DNA of 64,000 bases, from positions 124,001-188,000 of the forward strand of contig JAHBUW010000002.1 of the NCBI GenBank assembly GCA_019637875.1. The letters are read 5' to 3'. The notes beneath the pieces were generated by a model. The model ran no database searches. It was not told the DNA's origin and worked only from the letters and a program-made list of their open reading frames with translations. Positions 1 through 9,421 of the stretch are shown here, piece after piece. Each line of letters starts with the position of its first letter. The stretch's first letter is position 1. The stretch comes from Pseudobdellovibrionaceae bacterium (lineage in GTDB: Bacteria > Bdellovibrionota > Bdellovibrionia > Bdellovibrionales > Bdellovibrionaceae). Position numbers and translations under genes: made by a program.

Positions 1-128
1 GGTTGGGCTATTCGTACTGGTCGGGCGGTCCGTGGTTGGGCTCTTATATGTTCACGATCGAGCCCGACAACGGCGTAGACCGCGCCCAGATGGATGTCCT
101 CGTTCGAAACTTTCCCCCGGAAGAATAA
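1..128 (+). CDS. C-terminal end of a GH5-like cellulase (partial)
   Basis: Only the last 41 codons of a gene entering from outside the window are visible, read from position 3 to the TAA at 126-128. The peptide contains YWSGGPWLG followed by YMFTIEP and ends in a short acidic tail. This matches the end of the catalytic barrel in family 5 endoglucanases, where a Trp-rich GPWWG loop and an IEP motif close the active site. It would hydrolyse beta-1,4-glucan, probably outside the cell. The call rests on this short match; another (beta/alpha)8 glycosidase is possible. The gene runs toward pstB, with 11 bp between the two stop codons. Confidence 0.5.
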   Translation, partial: LGYSYWSGGPWLGSYMFTIEPDNGVDRAQMDVLVRNFPPEE

Positions 129-139
129 AGCGGAAACGC

Positions 140-916
<777 letters not shown>

Positions 917-917
917 C

Positions 918-1679
918 TCAACCGAACCTTCCGGTGACGTAAGCCTCGGTGCGGGCCTCGCGCGGGTTGGTGAAGATGTTCGACGTCGGGGCGAACTCGA
1001 CCAAATCCCCGTTCAGGAAGAACGCGGTCTTGTCCGAGATCCGGCGCGCCTGCTGCATATTGTGCGTGACCATGATGACCGTGACGTCCTTCTTCATGGT
1101 CGCGAGCAGCTCTTCGATCTTCGCGGTCGAGATCGGATCAAGCGCGCTCGTCGGCTCATCCATCAAAAGCACCGTCGGATCGACCGCGAGCGCGCGGGCG
1201 ATGCACAGACGCTGCTGTTGGCCGCCCGACAGGCTCGCGCCGGGCGATTTGAGTTTGTCCTTCACGTCGTTCCACAAAGCCGCGCGCACGAGCGAACGCT
1301 CCACGATTTCGTCGAGCTCCTTGCGTTTCGGCGCGTTGCGGTTGAGGGAAAGCCCCGCGGCCACGTTGTCGTAGATCGACATCGAAGGGAACGGATTCGG
1401 CTTTTGGAAGACCATGCCGATGCGACCGCGAATTTCGACGGGATCGACGCCCGAGCTGTAGATATCGCGGCCGTCGACGATGACTTGGCCCTGCACCCAT
1501 GCGCCGGGATTTTCCTGGTGCATGCGATTCAGGCAACGGATGAACGTCGATTTTCCGCAGCCCGAAGGCCCGATCAATGCGACGACTTCATTTTCAAGAA
1601 CGTTGAGCGAAATGCCGTGCACGATCTCGGATTTGCCGTACCCGGCTTTCAGATCGCGGATCTCGACGAGCGTCTTCAT
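918..1679 (-). CDS. pstB: Phosphate ABC transporter ATP-binding protein PstB (first copy)
   Basis: A 253-residue ATPase of the Pst phosphate importer. Walker [10 protein letters not shown] is at residues 37-45, LSGGQQQR begins at 150 and Walker B LLMDE is at 171-175; the PstB hallmark FQKPNPFP is present. The ATG at 1679 is chosen because it overlaps the pstA TGA as ATGA, a translational coupling, and because the longer open frame upstream has no PstB homology. It differs from the following pstB in the helical subdomain (residues about 100-145), while the C-terminal [16 protein letters not shown] is nearly the same in both. The two may form homo- or heterodimers under PstCA. Confidence 0.95.
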   Translation of the reverse strand: MKTLVEIRDLKAGYGKSEIVHGISLNVLENEVVALIGPSGCGKSTFIRCLNRMHQENPGAWVQGQVIVDGRDIYSSGVDPVEIRGRIGMVFQKPNPFPSMSIYDNVAAGLSLNRNAPKRKELDEIVERSLVRAALWNDVKDKLKSPGASLSGGQQQRLCIARALAVDPTVLLMDEPTSALDPISTAKIEELLATMKKDVTVIMVTHNMQQARRISDKTAFFLNGDLVEFAPTSNIFTNPREARTEAYVTGRFG

Positions 1680-2518
1680 GTGCGGCTCCCGCCCGATCCG
1701 CGGGTCAACAGCACGCGGGCCAGGACGTTGATGATGAAGACGACCATCAAAAGCAGGAAGGCTCCCGCCCACGCCTGACGGTGCCAGTCGCTGAAGGGGC
1801 TGATCGCGTAGGTATAGATTTGGACCGGCAGCGACGGCATCGGCTGACTCAGCGACGTCGGCCAGAAGCGGTTTCCGAATGCCGTGAAGAGCAGCGGCGC
1901 GGTCTCGCCCGCCACGCGCGCCAGCGCCAAGATCACGCCGGTCGTGACGGCCGAACGACTGCCCTTCAGGACGACGTAGATCGAAACGCGCCAACGGCTC
2001 AGACCCAACGCAAGTCCGGCCTCGCGCACCGAATTCGGCACCAAACGTAGGACTTCCTCGGTCGCCTTCACGATCGGCGGGAACATGATGATGGATAAGG
2101 CCGAGATCCCCGCCCATCCCGAAAAGCTTTTCATCGGTACGACGACGAGGGCGTACGCGAAAAGACCGATCACGATCGACGGTACGCTGATCAGCAGGTC
2201 CACGACGAAGCGTACGACCGAGGGGAATTTGTCTTCGCGGTATTCCGAAAGCAAGACACCCACCAAAACGCCCACGGGCACCGCGATCAAACCCGCGATC
2301 GCGACCATGATCAAACTTCCGACGAGCGCGTTGGCCATTCCGCCGCCCGGCTGGCCCACGGGCGCCGGCAACGACGTGAAGAACTCGATGTTCATCGCCG
2401 GCAGACCGTTACGGATCACGAAGATAAAGACCAAGAACAGCGGCAGAACGGCCACGCCGGTCAGCACGCCGATCAAGAACGTCATGAAGACGCTCTTGAT
2501 CTTGCGGATCTTCGCCAT
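1676..2518 (-). CDS. pstA: Phosphate ABC transporter permease PstA
   Basis: A 280-residue inner-membrane permease with about six hydrophobic segments, the first at residues 8-30. The EAG-type coupling loop appears as [14 protein letters not shown], followed by a [10 protein letters not shown] segment typical of PstA. With PstC it forms the channel through which PstS delivers phosphate. The ATG at 2518 is taken as the start because MAKIRKIK leads directly into the first membrane helix; the open frame extends upstream but would run into pstC. The spacing to pstC is 20 bp, and the stop codon overlaps the start of pstB. Confidence 0.93.
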   Translation of the reverse strand: MAKIRKIKSVFMTFLIGVLTGVAVLPLFLVFIFVIRNGLPAMNIEFFTSLPAPVGQPGGGMANALVGSLIMVAIAGLIAVPVGVLVGVLLSEYREDKFPSVVRFVVDLLISVPSIVIGLFAYALVVVPMKSFSGWAGISALSIIMFPPIVKATEEVLRLVPNSVREAGLALGLSRWRVSIYVVLKGSRSAVTTGVILALARVAGETAPLLFTAFGNRFWPTSLSQPMPSLPVQIYTYAISPFSDWHRQAWAGAFLLLMVVFIINVLARVLLTRGSGGSRT

Positions 2519-2538
2519 CCGTTGGATCGAGGCGGAAT

Positions 2539-3489
2539 TTAGATAGTCTTTCTTCGCACTCGCCAAATGATGATCCTCGAAATGGAGTTGATCGCAACCG
2601 ACAGAATCAAAAGACAAAGACCCACCCCGAGCAGACTCGAGATGTGCAGGTCGCTGTTCGCCTCGGCGTACTCGTTCGCGATGACCGACGCCATCGTCGC
2701 CGAAGGAGAAAAAAGTGAAGGCGAAATGTCGGCGCGGTTTCCGATGACCATCGTGACGGCCATGGTTTCGCCGACCGCGCGGCCGAGCCCCAGGATCGAC
2801 GCCGCGACGACGCCGCTCATGCCCGGCCCCAACACCGCGGTTTTGATCGTCTCCCACTCCGTCGCGCCAAGGGCCTTCGCGCCCTCACGGTAAAGGTTCG
2901 GGATCGAATCGAAAACCTCGGTCGAAATGGAGGTGATCGTCGGGATGATCATGATCGCCAGAATCAAGCCCGCCGTGAAAAGGCCGACACCGTAGGGCGG
3001 ACCTTCGAAAAGACCGAAATACGGAAACGCGGCGGCCAAGCCGGGTTGGATCGTCGCGCGGACAAAGGGCGCGAGCACGAAGATCCCCCACAGACCGTAA
3101 ACGACCGATGGGATCGCGGCGAGCATCTCGATCAGAAAACGCAGCGGTCGGCGTAAAAACGAGGGGCACAACTCGGTCAAAAAAATCGCCGAGCCGACCG
3201 AAATCGGCAATGCGAACATCAACGCCAAAAGGGAGGAAACGATCGTACCGAAGGCGAACGCGAGAACCGAAAAAACCTCTTCCGAGGGGATCCATTCGCG
3301 GCCGAACACGAAACCGCGACCGAAGGCTTCGAACGCGGGACGCGAGTTCGTCAGCAAAAACATGAAAATCAAAATGAACAGGACGATGACGACGATCCCC
3401 AACAATCGCAGGCCATTAAAAAAGATGAGGTCCCCCGTCCGGACCTCACGTTTCGCGCCTGCTAAAAATCGTTGAAGAAGGCTCGCCAC
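2539..3489 (-). CDS. pstC: Phosphate ABC transporter permease PstC
   Basis: A 316-residue permease with about six membrane segments. The coupling loop is YREGAKALGATEWETI, and GLGRAVGETMAVTMVIGN is the conserved PstC signature near the C-terminus. PNLYREGAKALG contacts the PstB subunits in this family. The start at 3489 is a GTG with only a weak purine-rich site (AAGAGA) upstream. The pstS stop lies 12 bp before it, so the two are co-transcribed. Confidence 0.93.
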   Translation of the reverse strand: MASLLQRFLAGAKREVRTGDLIFFNGLRLLGIVVIVLFILIFMFLLTNSRPAFEAFGRGFVFGREWIPSEEVFSVLAFAFGTIVSSLLALMFALPISVGSAIFLTELCPSFLRRPLRFLIEMLAAIPSVVYGLWGIFVLAPFVRATIQPGLAAAFPYFGLFEGPPYGVGLFTAGLILAIMIIPTITSISTEVFDSIPNLYREGAKALGATEWETIKTAVLGPGMSGVVAASILGLGRAVGETMAVTMVIGNRADISPSLFSPSATMASVIANEYAEANSDLHISSLLGVGLCLLILSVAINSISRIIIWRVRRKTI

Positions 3490-3501
3490 AAATCTCTTGG
3501 A

Positions 3502-4581
3502 TTATTGCAACTGCAGTTTGATGGACTTCATGCGCGCCAGCACTTTCGTGCGGAGCTCTTTCGGCAACGGAGCGTAGTTCATATCGGTTGCCATCTTCTG
3601 CGCTTCATCCGACATTGTCCAGTTCAAGAATTGAACGAGCTGCTCGCCCTTTTCTTTGGGCATTTCCTCGTTCACCAGAAGCCACGTCAGGGCCGAAATC
3701 GGGTAAACCGCGTCTCCGTCCGCGTTGACGATGGACGATTTGAAGTCCTGTTTCTCGATGTCGCCGACCGCCTTCGCGGGAATCGATGCCGAGATATTCG
3801 CCACGTCCGGCGCCACGAACTTGCCCTTTTTGTTCTGAACGTGGGCGAAGGGCAGTTTGTTCTGCAGGGCGTAGACCGACTCGATGTAACCGACCGCGCC
3901 TTCCGACTGCTGGATCAGGCCCGCGACGCCCGCGTTGCCTTTCGCGCCCACGCTGCCGCGGAACCAGTTCACGGTTTTGCCCGCTTTGCCGGCCCACGCG
4001 GGGCTGACCTGCGCCAAGTACTCCGAGAAAATCGCCGTGGTTCCGCTGCCGTCCGAGCGGGTCGCGACGATGACTTGTTTGTCCGGAAGGGCCACGCCGG
4101 GGTTCAGCGCCACGACCTTCGCGTCGTTCCACTTCGTGATGGTGCCGTTGAACATCTCGGCGATCACGGGTCCCGAAAGCTTCAACGGAGCCGAGAGCTT
4201 CAAATTGTAGCTGACGACCACCGCACCCATGACGGTGGGGATGTGCAGAACTTTTTTCGAGACTTTCGCGGTTTCCGCGTCGGTCATCGGCGCGTCGCTC
4301 GCGCCGAAGTCGACAGTGCCCGCGATCAGCTGGCGGATGCCGCCGCCGCTGCCGATGCCTTGGTAGTTGATCGCGATCGTGGGATTCTTTTTTTGGAACT
4401 CGCTGAACCACTTGGTGTAGATCGGCTCAGGGAAGGTGGCGCCGGCGCCGTTGATCATCGGGGCGGCGAGAGCCCGGGCTCCGATCACGAAGGCTAAAAG
4501 TGCGATCAGAGAGCTCAGGACCAGGTGCCAATCGATGATTTGACCGAGGTTCTTCGAAGCGGACGCAAAAAGCTTATTCAT
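3502..4581 (-). CDS. pstS: Periplasmic phosphate-binding protein PstS
   Basis: A 359-residue substrate-binding protein for inorganic phosphate. A long N-terminal leader with a hydrophobic core (about residues 20-38, ending ARALA-AP) should direct export. The mature start INGAGATFPEPIYTKW, the GIGSGGGIRQL loop and the ATRSDGSGTTAIF segment are classical PstS phosphate-binding loops. The ATG at 4581 is preferred because an AAGGA stands upstream. An in-frame ATG at 4644 would add 21 residues with no signal-peptide logic. First gene of the pst operon; likely induced under phosphate limitation by analogy with other bacteria, though no regulator gene is in view. Confidence 0.94.
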   Translation of the reverse strand: MNKLFASASKNLGQIIDWHLVLSSLIALLAFVIGARALAAPMINGAGATFPEPIYTKWFSEFQKKNPTIAINYQGIGSGGGIRQLIAGTVDFGASDAPMTDAETAKVSKKVLHIPTVMGAVVVSYNLKLSAPLKLSGPVIAEMFNGTITKWNDAKVVALNPGVALPDKQVIVATRSDGSGTTAIFSEYLAQVSPAWAGKAGKTVNWFRGSVGAKGNAGVAGLIQQSEGAVGYIESVYALQNKLPFAHVQNKKGKFVAPDVANISASIPAKAVGDIEKQDFKSSIVNADGDAVYPISALTWLLVNEEMPKEKGEQLVQFLNWTMSDEAQKMATDMNYAPLPKELRTKVLARMKSIKLQLQ

Positions 4582-4632
4582 GAGGAAAATTCCTTGCTTG
4601 GCTTGATTTTGCCCGAAGCTACGGGGGGCCTT

Positions 4633-4691
4633 TGTCAGTGTCATGTCAGGATTCAGGTAGCTTTCCTATTGCAATGCGTCACGTCTGTCAA
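4633..4691 (-). promoter_or_regulatory. Candidate pst promoter and TGTCA repeat block
   Basis: On the minus strand a consensus-like TTGACA lies at 4686-4691, with a poor -10 (TAGGAA) 17 bases downstream. Three TGTCA words (plus strand) follow at 4633-4637, 4639-4643 and 4644-4648. A fourth, at 4686-4690, is part of the -35. TGTCA is the core of Pho boxes, but here the words are packed with 0-1 base spacing and inverted relative to pstS, unlike the 11-bp spaced E. coli box. Regulation by a PhoB-like protein is an inference from gene function. Confidence 0.3.
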
Positions 4692-4815
4692 CGGGCTGAT
4701 TTCGCCCTGAAAATTGCCCAGATTCGGGCCCTCGCGGGCGACCGAAGTCCAAAGATATCGCTCATTTCCACACGGGTTTGAGCGAGTCCCCCCGCGCATG
4801 GCAAACTGAGCGTCT

Positions 4816-5247
4816 ATGAAGAGTCGCGTCCGGGCCAGCACGGTCCTCATTCATAACGGTCGAATCCTTTCATTTTTTGCCGTCGATCCCAGCAGCCAGA
4901 AGGAGTTTTACTTCCTTCCGGGCGGCGCGATCGAGGCCGAAGAGACCGCCCCCGAAGCCGCCGAACGCGAAACGTGGGAAGAGACCGGGTTCCGGGTCCG
5001 CGTCGATGCCGAATCCGCCATCGACCGCGAGTACTTCTTCTACTGGGATGGGGAAGATTACGACTGCTTGACCATTTTCTACTGGGGTCGGCTTCTCTCG
5101 CCGCTCCAAGACTCCGTCGAAGATCGCGATTACAATAAGGGCGTCGCGTGGGTCCCGCTGAACGAGATCAAAGAGAAGTTCGGCTACACCCACGAGATTC
5201 TTTCGGCGATCGAAGAGCTCATCGAAAAACACCATCGCGCCGAATAA
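4816..5247 (+). CDS. NUDIX hydrolase
   Basis: A 143-residue NUDIX-fold pyrophosphohydrolase. The Nudix box spans residues 37-59: Gly37, Glu43, Arg51-Glu52 and Glu55-Glu56 are in the GX5EX7REUXEEXGU positions, so metal binding and catalysis should be intact. It lacks added domains and the substrate (a nucleoside diphosphate derivative) cannot be told from sequence. It is followed after 10 bp by a methyltransferase on the same strand, suggesting one transcript, and is divergent from pstS. Confidence 0.88.
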   Translation: MKSRVRASTVLIHNGRILSFFAVDPSSQKEFYFLPGGAIEAEETAPEAAERETWEETGFRVRVDAESAIDREYFFYWDGEDYDCLTIFYWGRLLSPLQDSVEDRDYNKGVAWVPLNEIKEKFGYTHEILSAIEELIEKHHRAE

Positions 5248-5257
5248 AGGAACTCCC

Positions 5258-6064
5258 ATGTCGGAATATTTGCACGGATTCGACCGCAAGGAACAAAACC
5301 GCCTGCTTCACCAAGCCCGCTTCCTGGAACCCTACGTTTACCCGGGGATCGATCTGGAGTTTCAAAAAAATCTTCTCGAGATCGGCTGCGGCGTCGGCGC
5401 GCAATCACAGATCCTGCTGCGCCGATTTCCCGATCTGAAAATCCAAGGCGTGGACTTCAATCCACAGCAAATCGCGGTGGCCGAGCAAGAGCTGCGGACC
5501 TACATCAAAAACGGCCGAGTGAAACTCAAACAGGCCGACGCGCAGAAGCTGAATCTGCCGAAGAAGGACTACGATGCGGCCTTCATTTGCTGGCTCCTTG
5601 AACATGTGCCCGAACCTTTGAAAGTTCTGAAGCGCGCACGCACTCACCTCCGCAAGGGCGCGAAGATCTACTGCACGGAAGTTTTCAACCAAACGCTGTT
5701 CATGGAGCCCTACAGCCCCGCGTACCTGAAATTCTGGGCGCAGTTCAACGATTACCAATGGACCATCAAGGGACATCCCTTCATCGGCGGCAATCTCGGC
5801 CACTTGCTCAAAGAAGCCGGCTTCGTCGATATCCAAACCGAAGTACGCCCTTGCCATTTCGATTCACGCGAACCCGAACGCCGCGCCGATTTCACCGAGT
5901 ACTTCTACCAAATCCTCTTGAGCGCCGAAAAGACGCTCCTCAAAGAGGGCCGCATCACTCCCGAAGACCTCCGCGAAATGAAACGCGAAGTCGAACGCGT
6001 CAAAAAAGCCAAAGACGCCGTCTTCTTCTACGCTTTCGTCCGCGCCACCGCCCGCGTCCCGTAA
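5258..6064 (+). CDS. SAM-dependent class I methyltransferase
   Basis: A 268-residue methyltransferase. Motif I LLEIGCGVGAQSQ (residues 39-51) forms the SAM-binding glycine loop; VDFNPQQI supplies the acidic residue for the ribose, and AFICWLLEHVPEP is motif IV. A strong ribosome site (AAAGGAACTCCC) precedes the ATG. The C-terminal third is helical and charged, ending in a Lys/Arg-rich stretch. The acceptor is unknown. It probably forms an operon with the NUDIX gene. Its TAA stop is the first base triplet of a hairpin cluster that separates it from the convergent HTTM gene. Confidence 0.85.
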   Translation: MSEYLHGFDRKEQNRLLHQARFLEPYVYPGIDLEFQKNLLEIGCGVGAQSQILLRRFPDLKIQGVDFNPQQIAVAEQELRTYIKNGRVKLKQADAQKLNLPKKDYDAAFICWLLEHVPEPLKVLKRARTHLRKGAKIYCTEVFNQTLFMEPYSPAYLKFWAQFNDYQWTIKGHPFIGGNLGHLLKEAGFVDIQTEVRPCHFDSREPERRADFTEYFYQILLSAEKTLLKEGRITPEDLREMKREVERVKKAKDAVFFYAFVRATARVP

Positions 6065-6141
6065 GGTAGACGCTACCTTCCAGAAAGTAGCAGGTACTTT
6101 CCGGAAGGTACCACGTACCGCACGCGGTACGTGGTACCTTA
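6063..6141. repeat. Cluster of three hairpins with a shared GGTA/TACC core between convergent genes
   Basis: Three perfect inverted repeats are packed into 78 bp. AAGGTAG/CTACCTT with a 3-nt loop occupies 6063-6079. AAAGTA/TACTTT with a 5-nt loop occupies 6084-6100. AAGGTACCACGTACCG pairs with its exact complement around CACG at 6105-6140 (16-bp arms). Both flanking stop codons (6062-6064 plus strand, 6139-6141 minus strand) are the TAA of TAAGGTA. There is no T-tract, so it is not a standard intrinsic terminator, though the long stem could end transcription from both sides or protect 3' ends. Confidence 0.8.
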
Positions 6142-7215
6142 GGTCGGGGGTACCTTGCCGGATTCCGGATGGGCGGGCGATTCGCGGAGATTGCGTTGGA
6201 GGGCGGCGGAGTAGTTTTCGTAGCGCATGGCGATTTCGCGGACATGGAAGAGCGGGTTCGGGATAGCGAGGCGGCGCCAGCGCCAGCCTTCGATGCGTGC
6301 GAGTTCGGCGGCGCGAACTTCGATCTGGCGGATCTCGGGCAAAGTGAAGAATGCCACGAAGAGCGACATCAGTGAGAGTGGCTGCCAGCTTAAGCGCATC
6401 ATTAGCAGCGAGCATAGGATTAGGATCGATGCGAAGTTTGCGACCGGTCGACGGATGATCGGGAAGATCAACAGAATCGGGAATAACACTTCGAAGAACA
6501 TCCAGAAGCGCGAAACGACCGCGCTGAGCGGAATGAAGAACCAAGAAAACTCCGCCACCCAGACCGGCGGAATCCGCGACACGGTAGGGTTCAGCAGCAG
6601 ATAGATCAGCGCATCGCCCTCAAGCCAGTACTGACTCTGCAGCTTCGAATATCCCGAAAGCACGAAGAGCGCGATGACCTGAACGCGAATCAGGAATAGC
6701 GGAATCGGCGAGGCGGTTTTCTTCTGCATATAGGGATGGAACCACGTATCCAGCGACCACATCCCGCCCGTCGGCACGAAAAGCAGCGGCAGCACCACCA
6801 AGCGCAGAATCTCCGAGCCGGGAAAGCCCATCAGCGGATTCTGATTCTCGATCGCGACGAGCCCCACCCAGGTCACGATCCCCGTCCAGCGCGTCCAAAT
6901 GCCCAACATCCAGAAAAGGGACGCCAGGATGAACACCATGAACAGACCGACCAGCGTCGGCCAATACTGGAACACGACCGGCAGACGGAACAGCGTCGTG
7001 AAGCTTTCCGAAAAGACCGCGTCGCTGAGCCAGCCGCCGCTCGACAGGTACAACCACACGAACGGCATGCGCTCGATGAAATACCAGCAGCTCAAGAAGC
7101 CGAAGATCGCGCGCAAAGCCGCGTACTGCCGCACGTCCACCGGGCGCTCGTACTTCGCCAGTCCCGCGGACACGCGATCAAAAATCTTTTGCGTAGAGGA
7201 TCTGCGCGTGGCCAC
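6139..7215 (-). CDS. HTTM-domain multi-pass membrane protein
   Basis: A 358-residue integral membrane protein with about eight or nine hydrophobic segments. The segment FVLSGYSKLQ-x4-W-x2-G is typical of HTTM (horizontally transferred transmembrane) proteins, which are related to vitamin K-dependent gamma-carboxylases and SdpB. HTTM proteins occur in peptide maturation, toxin-export and redox contexts; the substrate here is unknown. A GTG start at 7215 is chosen because AAAGGA stands 11 nt upstream. The ATGs at 7248 and 7269 lie deeper in the upstream gene and lack a ribosome site. The gene overlaps the end of its upstream neighbour by 38 bp, which implies coupling. Confidence 0.72.
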   Translation of the reverse strand: MATRRSSTQKIFDRVSAGLAKYERPVDVRQYAALRAIFGFLSCWYFIERMPFVWLYLSSGGWLSDAVFSESFTTLFRLPVVFQYWPTLVGLFMVFILASLFWMLGIWTRWTGIVTWVGLVAIENQNPLMGFPGSEILRLVVLPLLFVPTGGMWSLDTWFHPYMQKKTASPIPLFLIRVQVIALFVLSGYSKLQSQYWLEGDALIYLLLNPTVSRIPPVWVAEFSWFFIPLSAVVSRFWMFFEVLFPILLIFPIIRRPVANFASILILCSLLMMRLSWQPLSLMSLFVAFFTLPEIRQIEVRAAELARIEGWRWRRLAIPNPLFHVREIAMRYENYSAALQRNLRESPAHPESGKVPPT

Positions 7216-7972
7216 GTTTAGAGAAGTCCTTTGAAAGTTTGAAGGCATGACGATAAACGACGAATTCATAGCGACGGAACACTTCGCTCACCGGGCGCGC
7301 GGTTTTTCCGGCCCAATGAAGGCTGAAGGCATCGTAGATATCCGGAGAACGACGCCGCTCCATCTCGCGCAACATCTCGAACTCCAAACGACTGCCGATC
7401 GACGGGTGACATTGGCCGCGATCGTCGAGCTCCAGGCAACGACTGAAACTCGAGGCGTAAAGGTCCGAACCCGCTTTCACCTCGCGATAGTAAGACTTCA
7501 CTTCGTAGCCAAGGACCTCGGGATGCGGCAGCTGGAACAGCCGCCAATTTTGGCGCAAGCCCGCGCCGTCGATCACGGTGAACAGCGCGCGTTTCAGCGA
7601 CCAGCCGGAGCCCGTCTCGGTCGGAGCCTCCGTCACACCCGTGCCGGCCGTGACTCCCGAAGGCGCGACCAAAACCGCCGTCGCCCCCGCCGCCGGGGAG
7701 GGCGCGGGATCGGGTAAACGCCGCAAACGATCAATCATACGTGAGGCGGACTGAAGCGGAGTCGTGTCGAGAACGTGCTTTTCACGACGCGCGAAAGGCG
7801 CTTCGAGCTTCGTGGTCAGTTCACCGATCGGCGACAGACCGCGCTCGTTGGGATCGAATTCCGAGCAATGCGCGAAACACACGATCAGCAAATAGCCAAA
7901 GGCCCAAGTCCATGGATTTAGACCGGGCCGCCATTTCATGGGGGGTTTCTTGGGTTTAGCGGTGGTGCGCAT
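7178..7972 (-). CDS. Membrane-anchored partner of the HTTM protein, unknown function
   Basis: A 264-residue protein with one N-terminal membrane segment (about residues 22-38) followed by a Pro/Ala/Thr-rich linker (residues about 88-120) and a globular C-terminal domain. The stretch GLRQNWRLFQLPHP resembles the QxWxMFxPxP motif I associate with small proteins encoded beside HTTM genes; this is recall of a pattern, not a search result. The ATG at 7972 follows GAAGG. It overlaps the HTTM gene at its 3' end, so the two products probably work as a pair. No catalytic motif was recognised. Confidence 0.6.
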   Translation of the reverse strand: MRTTAKPKKPPMKWRPGLNPWTWAFGYLLIVCFAHCSEFDPNERGLSPIGELTTKLEAPFARREKHVLDTTPLQSASRMIDRLRRLPDPAPSPAAGATAVLVAPSGVTAGTGVTEAPTETGSGWSLKRALFTVIDGAGLRQNWRLFQLPHPEVLGYEVKSYYREVKAGSDLYASSFSRCLELDDRGQCHPSIGSRLEFEMLREMERRRSPDIYDAFSLHWAGKTARPVSEVFRRYEFVVYRHAFKLSKDFSKRGHAQILYAKDF

Positions 7973-8018
7973 GCACCTTCATTACATCGTTTTGCCCACG
8001 GATGGACAAGCTCGACCG

Positions 8019-8576
8019 TTAGTGAGCCGACAGGTCCGGACCTTGCGAAGGCCGCGAACGGTAAGCGTTCGGCTGGTCCCGCAGGGCCGCGACGATGCGA
8101 TCCAGCTCTTCCGGACTGAGGTCCGATTTCCCACGACGGGAAGCCGCTTCGGCTTCCGCATGGCTGGCCTCAGCCGAGGCTTTGAGCTTCTCTAAAACCA
8201 TGGCCAGCAAAGCTTGCCAGTCCGCGCCCGTCTCGGCGGGTTTTTGTTTTACTTCGTCCATGCGGAAGGGTTCGGGTTTGCGCAGGCCGATGAAGAGACT
8301 CACGCCCCCCAACACCACGAGCCCCAGTTTCACTCCCAACGTCGGGGTGAAAGCCACGCCCCACATTTCGGCCGCTTCGAGCGCGCCCAGAATCACTCCC
8401 GTCGCGAGGAAGGAACTTCCGATCAACGTCCAAGTCATTTGGCGAAAGATCCGCGCCGAGATGCGGTCCACCGCATTTGCGGTCAACGCTTTCGAAGTTT
8501 CGATGGAGCCATTCACGGCTTTCGCCACGAACAACGGGGCCAACGTGCTGATCAAAACCAAGAGAACACGGAACAT
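8019..8576 (-). CDS. Small membrane protein with charged C-terminal tail, unknown
   Basis: A 185-residue protein with two to three hydrophobic segments (about residues 3-20, 50-70, 78-98) followed by a hydrophilic Lys/Glu/Ala-rich tail of about 80 residues that looks helical. The sequence has the general form of a phage-holin-superfamily or YqjD-like envelope protein, but I do not recognise a family. The ATG at 8576 has AAAGGA about 9 nt upstream and is preferred over the longer frame. It lies upstream of the HTTM pair on the same strand and downstream of two stress-type genes. Confidence 0.6.
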   Translation of the reverse strand: MFRVLLVLISTLAPLFVAKAVNGSIETSKALTANAVDRISARIFRQMTWTLIGSSFLATGVILGALEAAEMWGVAFTPTLGVKLGLVVLGGVSLFIGLRKPEPFRMDEVKQKPAETGADWQALLAMVLEKLKASAEASHAEAEAASRRGKSDLSPEELDRIVAALRDQPNAYRSRPSQGPDLSAH

Positions 8577-8662
8577 CGGGCAGTCCTTTCCAACGGAAGT
8601 CACAAACGGACGCGCGATCCGGCTCAGGATCGCGCGTCGTCATCTCTAAAAATCGTCAAAAC

Positions 8663-8983
8663 TTATTTGCGCGAGGGGCGCAGGGCCAGCGTCAGCAGCG
8701 AACCCGCCACCAATCCAAGAGCTGCGGCACCCAGGATCGTCGTCGCGGGATTTTTCTTCACGTAGCCTTCCGCGACTTCGCGGTAAGCTTGTGCATTGTC
8801 TGCGATGTCGGCCCAACGAGCCTTCACCATCGACTGCATGTCCGCGGTGTAGTCTTCGATCTTGCTGACCGCCGACTTCGCTTCGCTTTCGACGTCCGCC
8901 GCGAAGTCTTTCGCTTGCTGCGCGCCTTTTTTAGCGGTCGATTTGATGTTTTCCGAATTCACATTTCCGTTCACGTAGTTCAT
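8663..8983 (-). CDS. DUF883/ElaB-YqjD-like membrane-anchored stress protein
   Basis: A 106-residue protein with an Ala/Lys/Glu helical body and a C-terminal membrane anchor (ATTILGAAALGLVAGSLLTLAL) ending in RPSRK. This is the layout of the ElaB/YqjD family, inner-membrane proteins tied to ribosome association and stationary phase in E. coli. The ATG at 8983 follows a near-perfect GGAGGA site; an in-frame upstream start at 9013 has none. The next gene upstream encodes a small acidic protein 34 bp away. Confidence 0.78.
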   Translation of the reverse strand: MNYVNGNVNSENIKSTAKKGAQQAKDFAADVESEAKSAVSKIEDYTADMQSMVKARWADIADNAQAYREVAEGYVKKNPATTILGAAALGLVAGSLLTLALRPSRK

Positions 8984-9017
8984 CGATTCCTCCTGATGGG
9001 TTTGGTGATTCATTCAA

Positions 9018-9263
9018 TCAGCGAACCGGGGTCGGTTTCGCGTGTTCGCCAGTCTGCTGCGGGTGAGCGTCCGCTTCCGCTTCGAACTCGTTCTCGATCT
9101 GCTGCTCCTGTTTGTCGGAATCGGTGTTTGGTCCGCGTTCTTTACGAACCTCTTCCGCTTGCTCCTCGAGGGACTTGTAACCCTCGCGATTCGCGCGATC
9201 GGCTTGTTCCGGCGACTGGCCGTACTTCTCGTGCAGTTCAGATTTTTTCGGGTCCTGGTCCAT
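9018..9263 (-). CDS. Small acidic hydrophilic protein, unknown
   Basis: An 81-residue protein very rich in Glu, Asp, Gln and Lys, without hydrophobic segments or cysteine, likely intrinsically disordered or a short helical protein. The ATG at 9263 is preceded by CGGAGGA. It is placed directly upstream of the ElaB/YqjD-like gene on the same strand, suggesting a shared stress or stationary-phase role. No family recognised. Confidence 0.6.
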   Translation of the reverse strand: MDQDPKKSELHEKYGQSPEQADRANREGYKSLEEQAEEVRKERGPNTDSDKQEQQIENEFEAEADAHPQQTGEHAKPTPVR

Positions 9264-9421
9264 GGGGTCCTCCGGTGTGACAGGGTCCGCAAACTCTGAA
9301 TCTGACCACAGCAATCATCAGACCAACGGATTTTGGGAAAAAAGGGGCAGATCCCGGGGCCAACGCCCGTCTGGACCAAATTGGTGTTGAGGCCGATTTT
9401 GAATTGAACTATTTCTGAATC

